From the NCBI RefSeq assembly GCF_004005995.1, contig NZ_CP034767.1, positions 2,480,001 to 2,544,000 on the forward strand: DNA of 64,000 nucleotides. Direction: 5' to 3'. Positions 9,588-19,359 of the stretch are shown here, piece by piece; position 1 is the stretch's first letter, and each line of letters starts with the position of its first letter. This DNA comes from Devosia sp. 1566 (GTDB taxonomy: Bacteria > Pseudomonadota > Alphaproteobacteria > Rhizobiales > Devosiaceae). The notes under the pieces are model-generated. The model saw nothing but the letters and a program-made list of their open reading frames with translations, was not told the origin of the DNA and did not search any database. Position numbers and translations under genes: made by a program.

Positions 9588-11222
9588 ATGAGCCTGAGCA
9601 GCCTCTTTCTGGCTTATGTCGAGGACCTGCCGCCCCGCCGCAATGGCGTGCGGAAACACCGCAACATCCCCGTCACCATGCCCGACGGTGTGGTGCTGAT
9701 GACCGATCATTTCGCGCCGCGCGCCACCGGTGACTTCCCCACCATCCTGATGCGCCTGCCCTATGGCCGCCGCGGCTTTGGCACCATCGCCCAGGTCTAT
9801 GCCGAGCGCGGCTTCCACGTCGTGCTGCAGGCCTGCCGCGGCACCGAGAAATCGGGCGGCGAATTCGATCCCCTAACCAATGAGCGTGCCGATGGCCTCG
9901 CCACCCTCGACTGGCTCAAGGCCCAGCCCTGGTTCGATGGCCGGCTCGGCCTGTCCGGGCCCAGCTATCTCGGTTATGCACAATGGGCCATCTGCGATGC
10001 GCTCCCGCCCATCTCGGCCATGGCCACCAAGGTCACCACAGCCAATTTCCGCCCCGTCGTTTTCCCCTCAGGCGCCTTTCACCTCGGGCTTTGGCTCTCC
10101 TGGCTGCAGGTGATCGAGGGCCTGCGCCAGCGCCCACTCCACACCGCCACCCGCATGTTTTCCGGCCGCATCGAGCGCACCACCGCCCAAGCCGGCATGA
10201 CCCTCCCGCTCATTGAGGCCGACCGCGCCGCCTCAGGCCATGCCGTGCCGTTCTGGCGCCACTGGTTCGAGCATTCCGTGGGCAATGACCGCTTCTGGGA
10301 CGCCATCGACCACCGCCACCGCCTGACCGCAACCACGCCCCCCGTGCACTTCATTTCGGGCTGGTACGACTTCATGCTCGACCCGCTCCTGGCCGATTAC
10401 GCCCGCCTCGTCGAACTCGGCCATCGCCCTTACCTCACGGTCGGCACCTGGTTCCACATCGCCGAGGAACTGCAGCGCGACAATCTGCGCGAAACCATCT
10501 TTTGGATGCGCGCCCACCTCGAAGGCGACAGCTCCGGCCTGCGAACCAAGCCCGTCCGCATCCACATTTCGGGCCTCGACCAATGGCGCGAGTTCGAGCA
10601 CTACCCGCCCGGCCCGCCCGATCTGGAGCAATGGTTCTTGGGCAGCGACGCGGCGCTCACACCCACCGCACCTACCTCCTCCGGCGTTGATCGCTACCGC
10701 TACGATCCCGCCGACCCCACCCCTAATCTGGGCGGCGCCATCTTCGCCTTCACCGGAGCCGGTGCCGTCGACAACGCGCTCCTCGAGGCCCGCAGCGATG
10801 TTCTGGTGTATTCCTCGGCGCCCCTCACCGAAACGCTGACCATAATCGGCCAAACGAGCGTGACCCTCCACGCCTGCGCCGCCCTCGCGCATGCCGATTT
10901 CTTTGTGCGCTTATGCGACGTGTCGCCCGAGGGCCGGTCGATCAATATCTGCGACGGGCTTTATCGCGTCACGCCCGCGACGCCCCGAGAGCCGAATGGC
11001 TCCTGGCGGCTGGAGTTCCCCCTCCATGCCACCGCCCATGCCTTCCGGCCAGGCCATCGCCTGCGTCTCCTGATCGCGTCAGGCGCCCATCCGCGCTATG
11101 CCCGGAATCTCGGTACCGACGAGCCGATCGGCACCGCCACCACCATGCTCGCCAACACGATCGAGATCTTGCACGGCACGGGGCAGGCGACCGCAATCAC
11201 CCTGCCCCGCTACGGGCTTTAG
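9588..11222 (+). CDS. CocE/NonD-type serine hydrolase (X-Pro dipeptidyl-peptidase S15 family)
   Basis: 544 residues. The alpha/beta-hydrolase domain has the nucleophile elbow GLSGPSYLGYAQW (Ser near residue 125), RGTEKSGGEFDP as the oxyanion region before it, a probable catalytic Asp in SGWYDFMLDP (about 261) and His in the following GTWFHIAEE. The C-terminal jelly-roll domain (about 330-540) is typical of cocaine esterase, glutaryl-7-ACA acylase and S15 peptidases. No signal peptide, so it is probably cytoplasmic. The substrate is unknown; the 2-bp gap to ade ties it to adenine use. It converges with glcB, one base from that gene's stop. Confidence 0.8.
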   Translation: MSLSSLFLAYVEDLPPRRNGVRKHRNIPVTMPDGVVLMTDHFAPRATGDFPTILMRLPYGRRGFGTIAQVYAERGFHVVLQACRGTEKSGGEFDPLTNERADGLATLDWLKAQPWFDGRLGLSGPSYLGYAQWAICDALPPISAMATKVTTANFRPVVFPSGAFHLGLWLSWLQVIEGLRQRPLHTATRMFSGRIERTTAQAGMTLPLIEADRAASGHAVPFWRHWFEHSVGNDRFWDAIDHRHRLTATTPPVHFISGWYDFMLDPLLADYARLVELGHRPYLTVGTWFHIAEELQRDNLRETIFWMRAHLEGDSSGLRTKPVRIHISGLDQWREFEHYPPGPPDLEQWFLGSDAALTPTAPTSSGVDRYRYDPADPTPNLGGAIFAFTGAGAVDNALLEARSDVLVYSSAPLTETLTIIGQTSVTLHACAALAHADFFVRLCDVSPEGRSINICDGLYRVTPATPREPNGSWRLEFPLHATAHAFRPGHRLRLLIASGAHPRYARNLGTDEPIGTATTMLANTIEILHGTGQATAITLPRYGL

Positions 11223-11223
11223 C

Positions 11224-13395
11224 TTACGCCTTGGCGCGCTCGCGCGCCTTCACCTGCAGGCGCCGCGCATGCAGCACCGGCTCGGTATAGCCGCTTGGTT
11301 GGTCCGCACCATGCAGCGCCAGATCGAGCGCCGCCTGGAACGCCACCGACTGCAGATTGGGCGACATCGGCCGGTACAGCGGATCGCCCGCATTCTGCTC
11401 GTCCACCACGGCAGCCATGCGCTCAAAGATCGAGGTCACCTCGTCCCGGCTCACCAGCCCATGGCGCAGCCAGTTGGCAATATGCTGGCTCGAAATCCGG
11501 CAGGTCGCCCGGTCTTCCATCAGCCCCACATTGTTGATGTCGGGCACCTTGGAGCAGCCAACGCCCTGCTGCACCCAGCGCACCACATAGCCCAGGATCC
11601 CCTGCGCATTGTTCTCGGTCTCGCGGGTGATTTCCTCGCGGCTGAGCGAATAGGGCGCCTGCACCGGCATGGAAAACAGCTCGGCCAAAGCCGGCGTCGC
11701 TTCGTTGTGCCGCCGGCGCTGCGCCTCGAACACATTGATCTGGTGGTAGTGCAGCGCATGCAGCGTCGCCGCCGTCGGCGATGGCACCCAAGCCGTATTG
11801 GCGCCCGATTGCGGATGGCCGATCTTGGCGGCCATCATCGCCGCCATGTCGTCGGGCCGCGCCCACATGCCCTTGCCGATCTGCGCCCGGCCCGACAGCC
11901 CGCAGGCCAGCCCGATCAGCACATTGCGGTCCTCATAGGACGCGATCCAGCGCTCGAGCTTGATCTCGTCCTTGCGCAGCACCGGACCCGCTTCCATCGA
12001 GGTATGGATCTCGTCGCCCGTGCGGTCGAGGAACCCGGTATTGATGAAAAACAGCCGGTCGCGCGCGGCATGGATCGCCGCCTTGAGATTGGCGGAGGTG
12101 CGGCGCTCTTCGTCCATGATGCCGATCTTGACCGTCAGCGGTGCCAGCCCCAGCATCTTTTCGACGGACGCAAAGATCGCGCAGGCAAAGGCCACTTCCT
12201 CGGGCCCGTGCATTTTGGGCTTGACGATATAGATCGCACCCGTCGTGCTGTTGCCGCCCTTGTCATGCATGGCGCACAGCACGGTCACCGCCGCATCCAG
12301 CAGCCCTTCGCCAATCGGCTTGCCATCAGCGGTCTTTACCGCATCGGTGGTCATCAGGTGCCCGACATTGCGCACCAGCAGCAACGAGCGCCCCTTGAGC
12401 ACCAGCTCCCCGCCGGAACGCGAGGTGTAAACCCGATCGTCCTTGAGGCGGCGGGTCACCTGCTTGCCACCCTTTTCGAACGTGTCTTCCAGCGTGCCCT
12501 GCATCAGGCCGAGCCAGTTGCGATACACCCCGATCTTGTCCTCGGCGTCGACAGCCGCCACGGAATCCTCGCAGTCCTGGATCGTGGTCAGCGCCGCTTC
12601 CACCACCACATCGGCCAGCCCCGCCGCGTGCTCGGCGCCGATGGCGCTCGCCTTGTCGATGACGAGGATCACATGCAGCCCATTATGGCGCAAAACGATC
12701 TCGGCGCTGGCGCCCTCGCCGCGATAGCCGACAAAGGCCTCGGGATCGCGCAAGGTGGTCGGGCCCGCCGCGGTGTCGATCACGAGAGTGGCGGTGCCAC
12801 CCTGCTCGGCCACCACATAGGCCGTCACGTCGGCATGGCTGCCGCGGCTGAGGGGCAGTGCCTCGTCAAGGAACGCGGCGGCGCGCGCCACCACGGCCTG
12901 GCCGCGCGCGGCGTTGTAGCCCTTGCCCGGCGCCAGCTCGCCATCGCGCGCAATGACGTCGGTGCCATAAAGCGCATCGTACAGGCTGCCCCAGCGGGCA
13001 TTGGCGGCGTTGAGTGCATAACGAGCATTGGAAACCGGCACCACCAGCTGCGGCCCGCAGAGGCTGGTGATCTCCGGGTCGAGCCCCGTGGTCTCGATGG
13101 TGAAATCCTCGGGCTCGGCCACAAGATAGCCGATATCCCTGAGGAAAAATTCGTAACCCTGCGGGTTGTTGGCGACTGGACCATAGCGGCGGTGCCAGTC
13201 ATCGATCTTGCCCTGCAGCTCATCACGGCGCGCCAGGAACTGGGCATTGGCCGGCGCGTGTTGCGCCACCACTTCGGCAAAACCGCTCCAGAACTGATCG
13301 GCGGAAACCGGCAGGCCCGGCAGGACCTCCCGCTCGACAAAGTCCACTAGTCCCGAGTCAACGGAAAGCCCGGACTTGGTCAAATATTGGCTCAT
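11224..13395 (-). CDS. glcB: Malate synthase G
   Basis: Condenses glyoxylate with acetyl-CoA to malate. 723 residues, the normal size of isoform G. Family features include [13 protein letters not shown] near the N-terminus, the flap region [21 protein letters not shown], the catalytic-barrel stretches [22 protein letters not shown] and [15 protein letters not shown] [46 protein letters not shown], and the C-terminal WLRHG. AGGAAG lies upstream of ATG 13395. It follows guaD in the same direction after 35 bp. In this setting it would use the glyoxylate released by AllA from purines. Confidence 0.95.
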   Translation of the reverse strand: MSQYLTKSGLSVDSGLVDFVEREVLPGLPVSADQFWSGFAEVVAQHAPANAQFLARRDELQGKIDDWHRRYGPVANNPQGYEFFLRDIGYLVAEPEDFTIETTGLDPEITSLCGPQLVVPVSNARYALNAANARWGSLYDALYGTDVIARDGELAPGKGYNAARGQAVVARAAAFLDEALPLSRGSHADVTAYVVAEQGGTATLVIDTAAGPTTLRDPEAFVGYRGEGASAEIVLRHNGLHVILVIDKASAIGAEHAAGLADVVVEAALTTIQDCEDSVAAVDAEDKIGVYRNWLGLMQGTLEDTFEKGGKQVTRRLKDDRVYTSRSGGELVLKGRSLLLVRNVGHLMTTDAVKTADGKPIGEGLLDAAVTVLCAMHDKGGNSTTGAIYIVKPKMHGPEEVAFACAIFASVEKMLGLAPLTVKIGIMDEERRTSANLKAAIHAARDRLFFINTGFLDRTGDEIHTSMEAGPVLRKDEIKLERWIASYEDRNVLIGLACGLSGRAQIGKGMWARPDDMAAMMAAKIGHPQSGANTAWVPSPTAATLHALHYHQINVFEAQRRRHNEATPALAELFSMPVQAPYSLSREEITRETENNAQGILGYVVRWVQQGVGCSKVPDINNVGLMEDRATCRISSQHIANWLRHGLVSRDEVTSIFERMAAVVDEQNAGDPLYRPMSPNLQSVAFQAALDLALHGADQPSGYTEPVLHARRLQVKARERAKA

Positions 13396-13430
13396 GCTTA
13401 CTTCCTCTTCAGGCGCGGCACAGCTTTAGG

Positions 13431-14747
13431 TCAAGCAGATGCCCCTGCCAACCCAACTAAGGTCGATTTAGCTCGTCTGCCTGCCACATAAACTTCGGCA
13501 ATGGCGCGATCATCGCCCATGGTTTGCAGCAGGAAAAGTTCTTCGCTGAGGTGGTTCACCGTCGCCTGCCGCAGCCGCATGGCCGGGGTAGCGCCGGCAT
13601 CGAGCACGACGAAATCGGCATCGCACCCCGGCGCAATGGTGCCGATCACGCCCTCCAGCGACAGCGCTTGCGCATTGCCCAGCGTGGCCATGAAGAACGA
13701 GTGCAGCGGGCTCAGCCTTTGCCCGCGCAACTGCCCCACCTTGAAGCCCTCGTCGAGCGTGCGCAGCATGCCAAAACACGTGCCCCCGCCAATATCGGTG
13801 GCAATTGCCATCCGCACCCCTGCCCGCGCCAGCCGCTCGCGATCAAACAGGCCACTGCCCAAAAAGAGGTTGGAGGTCGGGCAGAATACCGCCACGGCGC
13901 CCGTTTCCGCCAGGACCGCGGTTTCGCGATGGTTGAGGTGGATGCAGTGACCCAGCAGCGTGCGCGGCCCCAGCAACCCATACTGCTCATAAATCCCCGC
14001 ATAGTCCGGCGCGTCCGGATACAGCTCCATCGAAAAGCGGATCTCGTCGGTGTTTTCGCTCAGATGGGTTTGCACATGGCAATCGGGATGCTCGCGCGCC
14101 AGCGCCTGCGCCGCCTCCATCTGGGCCGGCGTCGAGGTTATCGCGAAGCGGGGCGTGATCGCATAATGCGCCCGGCCGCGCCCATGCCAGCGCGCAAGGA
14201 GCGCCTTGCTGTCGTCATAGCTCGACTGGGCGGTGTCGCAGAGCGCCTCGGGCGCATTGCGGTCCATCATCACCTTGCCCGCGACCATCAGCATGTCGCG
14301 CCGTTCCGCCTCGGCGAAGAACGCGTCCACCGATTGCGGATGGCTCGAACAATAAACAGCCGCCGTGGTCGTGCCATTGCGCACCAGCTCGTCGAGGAAC
14401 CCCGTCGCCACGGCGTCGGCATGGCCCTGCTGCCCGAATTTCTGTTCTTCCACGAACGTGTACGTGTTGAGCCATTCCAGCAGCGAGCCGGCATAGGAGG
14501 CGATCATCTGGCTCTGCACATAATGCAGATGCGTATCGATGAAGCCGGGCAGGATCAGATGCGGCCGGTGATCGATGATCTCGCTGTCGCGGCTGTCGAT
14601 CGCGCCGAAGTCGCCGACCTCGACCACCTTGCCACCGGCAATTGCTATCGCGCCATCTTCCCAGAAGCGGTAGCTCTCGGCGTCATCGGCCCCTTGTGGC
14701 TCGCGCACAAAGCTCAGCACCCGCCCGCGCAGTATTGTGCGGCTCAC
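13431..14747 (-). CDS. guaD: Guanine deaminase
   Basis: Converts guanine to xanthine. A 438-residue zinc amidohydrolase with [15 protein letters not shown] (HxH, about residue 72), a substrate Arg region in ITPRFAITSTP (about 196), HVQTHLSENTDEI (about 221), LGHCIHLNHRE (about 257) and the catalytic Asp in IATDIGGGT (about 307), in the spacing of GuaD. Start and stop are clear: the ATG overlaps the upstream puuD stop by 4 bases (ATGA), so the two are translated together. glcB follows 35 bp downstream. Confidence 0.93.
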   Translation of the reverse strand: MSRTILRGRVLSFVREPQGADDAESYRFWEDGAIAIAGGKVVEVGDFGAIDSRDSEIIDHRPHLILPGFIDTHLHYVQSQMIASYAGSLLEWLNTYTFVEEQKFGQQGHADAVATGFLDELVRNGTTTAAVYCSSHPQSVDAFFAEAERRDMLMVAGKVMMDRNAPEALCDTAQSSYDDSKALLARWHGRGRAHYAITPRFAITSTPAQMEAAQALAREHPDCHVQTHLSENTDEIRFSMELYPDAPDYAGIYEQYGLLGPRTLLGHCIHLNHRETAVLAETGAVAVFCPTSNLFLGSGLFDRERLARAGVRMAIATDIGGGTCFGMLRTLDEGFKVGQLRGQRLSPLHSFFMATLGNAQALSLEGVIGTIAPGCDADFVVLDAGATPAMRLRQATVNHLSEELFLLQTMGDDRAIAEVYVAGRRAKSTLVGLAGASA

Positions 14748-15970
14748 TGCCCCGAGCCTTCGCGGAACCAGGCCACCAGCAACGCCCGCTCCTCGGGCGT
14801 GATTTCGGTCACATTGCCTGGCGGCATGGCGTGGGAATAGCCGGCCTGCATGGCGACGTCGCGGGCGTGGTTGGCAATCGCCGCATCGCTGTCGAGAATG
14901 ACGTTCTTGGGCGCCTCATAGATCCCGGGCCAGACCGGCTCGGCGGTGTGGCACATCGAACAGCGCGTTTGCACGGCAAGGCTGGCCTCGGCAAACAGGC
15001 TCGCAGCCATGAACGGCTCGGCCGCGCGCGACGCCACCGCCTCCTCGCCCACCCCCGGCAGCTTGGGTCCGCTCGAGAGCCAGGCGATGATGACGAACAA
15101 GATCACCGCCACCGCCCAGGTCCAGTGTGGGTTGCCCTTCCGGGCATGGCGCGTGTTGAAATAATGTCGGATCACCACGCCCACAAGGAAGATCAGCGAG
15201 GCGATGATCCAGTTCCACTGCGTCGCGAAGGCCAGCGGGTAATGGCTTGAAAGCATGAAGAAGATGACGGGCAGCGTCAGGTAGTTGTTGTGCAGGCTGC
15301 GCTGCTTGGCGATCTTGCCATATTTGGCATCGGGCACCCGCCCGGCCTTGAGATCGGCCACCACGATCTTCTGGTTGGGGATGATGATCATCGCGACATT
15401 GGCGGCCATGATCGAGGCGGTGAACGCGCCCATATGCAGCATCGCCGCCCGGCCGGTGAAGATCTGCGTATAGCCCCAGGCCATGGCGGTGAGGATCGCA
15501 AACAGCACCAGCATCAGCCCGTTCTGCGATTCACCCAGTGGCGATTTGCAGAGCCGGTTATAGACCACAAAGCCCAGCACGATGGAGCCCATGGAAAGGA
15601 GGATTGCCCCCCAGGCCGGCACATCGAGCACATTGCGATCAACCAGATACAGGTCGGCACCAACATAATAGATCAGCACCAGCAGCATGAAGCCGGACAG
15701 CCACGTCCAGTAGCTCTCCCATTTGAACCAGGTCAGGTGCTCGGGCAGAAATTCGGGCGCCACCAGATATTTCTGGATGTGATAAAAGCCCCCGCCATGC
15801 ACCTGCCATTCCTCGCCATGCGCCAGCGGCGGCAGGCTCGGCGTCTTGCGCAGCCCAAGGTCGAGCGCAATGAAATAGAACGACGAGCCGATCCAGGCGA
15901 TTGCCGTGACCACGTGCAGCCAGCGCACCGCAAACATTAGCCATTCATAGGCAATCGCATAATCCGGCAT
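14744..15970 (-). CDS. puuD: Membrane-bound urate hydroxylase with C-terminal cytochrome c domain
   Basis: Oxidises urate to 5-hydroxyisourate at the inner membrane and passes electrons to its own cytochrome c, by family knowledge, instead of making H2O2 like soluble uricase. 408 residues: about eight hydrophobic helices (residues 12-300) including RWLHVVTAIAWIGSSFYF with a conserved His, then a periplasmic cytochrome c domain with haem site CSMCH (about residue 344) and a Met ligand in HAMPPGNVTEITPEER. ATG 15970 is preceded by GGGACG. A reading extended to 16141 would translate the palindromic repeat upstream and is an artefact. Overlaps guaD by 4 bp. Confidence 0.92.
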   Translation of the reverse strand: MPDYAIAYEWLMFAVRWLHVVTAIAWIGSSFYFIALDLGLRKTPSLPPLAHGEEWQVHGGGFYHIQKYLVAPEFLPEHLTWFKWESYWTWLSGFMLLVLIYYVGADLYLVDRNVLDVPAWGAILLSMGSIVLGFVVYNRLCKSPLGESQNGLMLVLFAILTAMAWGYTQIFTGRAAMLHMGAFTASIMAANVAMIIIPNQKIVVADLKAGRVPDAKYGKIAKQRSLHNNYLTLPVIFFMLSSHYPLAFATQWNWIIASLIFLVGVVIRHYFNTRHARKGNPHWTWAVAVILFVIIAWLSSGPKLPGVGEEAVASRAAEPFMAASLFAEASLAVQTRCSMCHTAEPVWPGIYEAPKNVILDSDAAIANHARDVAMQAGYSHAMPPGNVTEITPEERALLVAWFREGSGQ

Positions 15971-16063
15971 TTTTCGTCCCTTACTCAACCTTAGCCGGCG
16001 CGTTGACCCGCAAGGTCCCGCCCGCGCTGACCCTGCCGACCCGCCGCAAAACCTGGGCTCTTG

Positions 16064-16106
16064 CCCTCCCCTCCCCCTTGAGGGGAGGGGTCGGGGGTGG
16101 GGGTCC
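16064..16106. repeat. GC-rich palindromic repeat, copy 1
   Basis: CTCCCC-CTTGA-GGGGAG core flanked by extra C and G runs and followed by TCGGGGGTGGGGGT. It lies between the bmp gene and puuD, in the puuD upstream region. The same core recurs at 21796-21834, 27594-27629 and 27683-27724. Such short intergenic palindromes are widespread in Hyphomicrobiales genomes; the family name of this one is not known to me. Confidence 0.8.
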
Positions 16107-16168
16107 CTCAGTGACCAACCACCATCACCAGCTCTCCTCAACAGGCGAAAGACCCAACCCCGCTCAGC

Positions 16169-16196
16169 AAAAGGGGCAGGCCGAAACCCGCCCCTT
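16169..16196 (-). terminator. Rho-independent terminator after the xdh-bmp operon
   Basis: Read on the minus strand: AAGGGGC, 12-nt loop, GCCCCTT followed by a TTTT run. It lies 22 bases downstream of the bmp stop and so closes the uraH-xdhABC-transporter transcript before the puuD-guaD-glcB group. Confidence 0.65.
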
Positions 16197-16218
16197 CCAA
16201 TCCGATTCGAACCCCAGC

Positions 16219-17304
16219 TTATGCCGGCTGTTCGACGCCTTCCACATACCAGTCCATGCTGAGCAACTCGGCATCCGTCATGGTCACGCCGGCGGCCACA
16301 CGCTCGGTGCCGGTATTGTCCTTGATGGGGCCGGTGAAGATGTGGAACGAGCCATCGATCTGCCCGGTCCGCACCGCTTCGGCTGCAGCCTTGACCTCTT
16401 CGGTGACCTTGGGACCATAGGGCCCGATCTGCACCACGTCTTCCTTGAGGCCTTCCCAGGTGTCGCCGGCGGTCCAGGTGCCGTCAATCAAGGCCTGGGC
16501 CGAAGCCACATAGCGCGGGCCCCAGTGGTCGATAATCGAGGTCAGCTGCGTTTCGGGCGCAAAGGCGCTCATATCGGCGCCCTGGCCAAACCCGCCGATA
16601 ATGCCGCGTTCCTGGGCCACCTGCAGCGCTGCCGGGCCATCGGTATGCTGGGCAATGATGTCCACGCCCTGGTCGATCAGCGCGCGGGCCGCATCGGCTT
16701 CCTTGGCCGGATCGTTCCAGGTCGAGATGTAAACCGGCTTGACCGTAATGGCGGGGTTCACCTTGCGGGCCGACAGCGCCAGCGCATTGATACCCATCAC
16801 GACTTCAGGGATCGGGAAAGAGCCGATATAGGCGAGCTTGCCGGTCTTGGAGAGGTGCCCGGCAATGGTGCCGCAAACGGCGCGGCCTTCATAAAAGCGC
16901 GCATTGTAGAGGCCGACATTGTCCGCCTTCTGGTAGCCGGTGGCATGCTCGAACTTCACGTCGGGGAACTGCTGGGCAACCTTCATCACGGAGTCGCCAA
17001 AGCCAAAGCTCGTCGCAAAGATCAGCTTGTTGCCCTGCTGGGCCAGTTCGCGCAGCACGCGCTCGCAGTCCGGACCTTCCGGCACGTTCTCGACATAGGT
17101 GGTCTCGACCAGATCACCCAGCTGCTCTTCGAGGAAGATACGGCCCTGATTGTGGGCATAGTTGTAGCCATTGTCGTTGATCGTGCCGACATAGATGAAG
17201 CCCACCTTGAGCGGTTCGCCCTGGGCGAAGGCGCGGGAGCCCAGCAGCGGCAGCGCAGCGGCGGCGGCGCCTGCCTTGAGGATAGTGCGGCGGTTAAGGG
17301 TCAT
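16219..17304 (-). CDS. BMP-family ABC transporter substrate-binding protein
   Basis: Periplasmic binding component of a BMP/PnrA-type importer. 361 residues with a twin-arginine-like signal (MTLNRRTILKAGAAAAALPL, cleavage after AFAQ), then KVGFIYVGTINDNGYNYAHNQG, LIFATSFGFGDS, EGRAVCGTIAG and HTDGPAALQVAQERG, all typical. BMP proteins bind nucleosides or purine derivatives; its place as last gene of an operon with xanthine dehydrogenase makes a purine base or nucleoside, possibly an allantoin-like product, the likely cargo. ATG 17304 has GGAGA upstream; a longer frame to 17409 only overlaps the permease gene. Confidence 0.88.
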   Translation of the reverse strand: MTLNRRTILKAGAAAAALPLLGSRAFAQGEPLKVGFIYVGTINDNGYNYAHNQGRIFLEEQLGDLVETTYVENVPEGPDCERVLRELAQQGNKLIFATSFGFGDSVMKVAQQFPDVKFEHATGYQKADNVGLYNARFYEGRAVCGTIAGHLSKTGKLAYIGSFPIPEVVMGINALALSARKVNPAITVKPVYISTWNDPAKEADAARALIDQGVDIIAQHTDGPAALQVAQERGIIGGFGQGADMSAFAPETQLTSIIDHWGPRYVASAQALIDGTWTAGDTWEGLKEDVVQIGPYGPKVTEEVKAAAEAVRTGQIDGSFHIFTGPIKDNTGTERVAAGVTMTDAELLSMDWYVEGVEQPA

Positions 17305-17353
17305 GTGTCTCTCCTGATGGTCGTGGTTGCTTGAAACGGTCGTTGGCGCCGGC

Positions 17354-18277
17354 TCAATTCGTGGGCAGGAACGGCTTGCCGAGGCAGGCCGGAGCATTGG
17401 TGGACGCATCGCGCTTGATCGAAATCAGCACGAGCACGATGATGGTCGCGAGGTAAGGCAAGGCGGCCCAAAGTTCGGACGGAATAACCGACAGCACTCC
17501 GCCGCCCGCCTTGGCATAAAGCTCCATGGTCATCACGAGACCAAAGAGGTAAGCCCCCGCGAGCAGGCGGAACGGGCGCCAGGAGGCGAACACCACCAGC
17601 GCCACGGCAATCCAGCCGCGCCCTGCGGTCATCCGCTCGGCCCATTGCGGGGTCAGCAACAGCGGGAAGCACGCCCCGGCAATACCCGCCATCGCCCCGC
17701 CGAACAATACGGCGAGATAGCGCACGAGCTTGACGCTGTAGCCGATGGAATGGGCCGAAAGGTCGTTCTCGCCCACCGCCCGCAGGATCAGCCCGGGCCG
17801 GGTTTTCTCGAGGAAATACCAGACCGCAAACACCATGAAGAACGAGAAATACACCGGCGCCGAATAGCCGAACACCACCCGCAACGCCGGATGGCTGGCG
17901 AGCTCGGCGGGAAACAGCGGCCCCATCAGCTGAATGGGGCGGGCGGAAAACGGCGCGCCGGCCAGCGCCGAAAAGCCCGTGCCGAAAATGGTCAGCGCCA
18001 GCCCGGTCGCGGTCTGGTTGGCCGAGAGGCTCAACGTCAAAAAGCCAAAGATGATCGCGGTCGCCGCCCCGGCCATCGCCCCGCAGAGCAGCGCGAAATA
18101 GGGGTTGCCCGTATAGAACTGGCCCGCAAAGCCGGCGATGGCGCCGACCAGCATCATGCCTTCGACGCCGAGATTGAGCACCCCCGATTTTTCCACCACG
18201 AGCTCGCCGAGCGCAGCCAAGAGGATCGGGGTCGCCGCAAACACCAGCGTGACGATGATAGGAATGATGATTTCCAT
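17354..18277 (-). CDS. BMP-type ABC transporter permease (second permease)
   Basis: 307-residue inner-membrane protein with about eight to nine helices of the BPD_transp_2 family (YufQ/NupQ-like). Visible features: LGELVVEKSGVLNLGVEGMML at the first cytoplasmic loop, GANQTATGLALTI-like SANQTATGLALTIFG, and the conserved RAVGENDLSAHSIGYSV loop that contacts the ATPase. Its ATG overlaps the stop of the upstream permease by 1 base. Forms the channel with the next gene; partner ATPase and binding protein flank the pair. Confidence 0.88.
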   Translation of the reverse strand: MEIIIPIIVTLVFAATPILLAALGELVVEKSGVLNLGVEGMMLVGAIAGFAGQFYTGNPYFALLCGAMAGAATAIIFGFLTLSLSANQTATGLALTIFGTGFSALAGAPFSARPIQLMGPLFPAELASHPALRVVFGYSAPVYFSFFMVFAVWYFLEKTRPGLILRAVGENDLSAHSIGYSVKLVRYLAVLFGGAMAGIAGACFPLLLTPQWAERMTAGRGWIAVALVVFASWRPFRLLAGAYLFGLVMTMELYAKAGGGVLSVIPSELWAALPYLATIIVLVLISIKRDASTNAPACLGKPFLPTN

Positions 18278-19359
18278 TACGCCGTCCCCGGCGCCGCGGC
18301 GCTATGAACCCGGCGCACGCGATAGCGCACCAGCAGGTCACCACCGAGGAGGAAGAACAGCACCATGGCCTGGAAAATGCCCGTGGCGGCATTGGGCAGC
18401 CCAATCGTGGTCTGCGCCACTTCCCCGCCAACAAAGGTGATCGCCATCACGAGCCCGGCAAAGATCACCCCGAGCGGGTTGAGCCGGCCAAGGAACGCCA
18501 CGATGATCGCGGTAAACCCGTAATTGGTGGGAAAGCCCGGCACCATGCGCTGGAATGGCCCAGCCACTTCCAACACGCCCGCCAGCCCCGCAAGGCCCCC
18601 CGACACCAGCATGGCCAGCCAGATGGTCTTGTTCTCGGAAAAACCGCCATAGCGCGCCGCATGAGGCGCCGTGCCCACGACGCGCATCTGGTAGCCGAAC
18701 ACCGAGCGGGACATGATGAACCACGCGACGAGCGCCACCAGCACCGCGATCGGCACACCCAGATGCACGATCGTGCCCGGCAGGATGGTGGGCAGCCGCG
18801 CCGCCTCGGCAAACAGCCGCGTCTGAGGGAAACCCATGCCCATCGGGTCCTTCCAGGGAGCGCGGATCAGGTAATAGATTAGCTGCACCGAGGCATAGGT
18901 CAGCATCAGCGAGGTCAGGATCTCGTTGACGTTGAGGCGCGTGCGCAGCAGCGCCGGAATGGCCGCGTAAGCCATGCCCCCGAGTACCCCAGCGAGCACC
19001 ATCAGCGGCAAGATCCAGGGCCCGTTCAGGCCATGGGTCGCCAGCGCCACCCAGGTGCCGGCCAGCCCGCCCACCACATATTGCCCTTCGGCACCGATAT
19101 TCCAGACATTGGCACGGTAGGCGATGGAAAGCCCCACCCCGATAATGATCAGGGGCGCGGCCTTCACCCCCAAATCCTGCCATTTGTAGGAATTGGTCAG
19201 CGGCGTGAGGAAGATCTCGCGCACCGCCCCGATCCCGTCATAGCCGATCAGCGAAAAGATGATCGCGCCCACCACCATGGTCAGCACCACGGCCGCCACC
19301 GGCGTCAGATAGCGCATGAGCTGACTGGGCTCGCGCCGTTTTTCAAGCCGGAACAGCAT
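18277..19359 (-). CDS. BMP-type ABC transporter permease (first permease)
   Basis: 360-residue inner-membrane permease of the YufP/NupP type, with an N-terminal cytoplasmic stretch (RLEKRREPSQLM), a long membrane region and the family loops RANVWNIGAEGQYVVGGL, LNVNEILTSLMLTYAS and MRVVGTAPHAARYGGFSENKT. ATG 19359 follows GGAGG at ideal distance and overlaps the ATPase gene end by 17 bases; an ATG at 19380 is the alternative. Part of the uraH-xdhABC-transporter operon. Confidence 0.87.
   Translation of the reverse strand: MLFRLEKRREPSQLMRYLTPVAAVVLTMVVGAIIFSLIGYDGIGAVREIFLTPLTNSYKWQDLGVKAAPLIIIGVGLSIAYRANVWNIGAEGQYVVGGLAGTWVALATHGLNGPWILPLMVLAGVLGGMAYAAIPALLRTRLNVNEILTSLMLTYASVQLIYYLIRAPWKDPMGMGFPQTRLFAEAARLPTILPGTIVHLGVPIAVLVALVAWFIMSRSVFGYQMRVVGTAPHAARYGGFSENKTIWLAMLVSGGLAGLAGVLEVAGPFQRMVPGFPTNYGFTAIIVAFLGRLNPLGVIFAGLVMAITFVGGEVAQTTIGLPNAATGIFQAMVLFFLLGGDLLVRYRVRRVHSAAAPGTA

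Noticed and set aside
11098..13350. A 750-residue open frame on the plus strand across glcB
   Set aside because: It is antisense to malate synthase, which has full family motifs. GC-rich third positions keep the opposite strand free of stops; the translation is His/Arg/Ala-rich with no domain.
15971..16141. N-terminal extension of puuD by 57 residues
   Set aside because: It translates the palindromic repeat (HPRPLPSRGRG) and lies before a good ribosome site; the protein family starts at MPDYAIAYEW.
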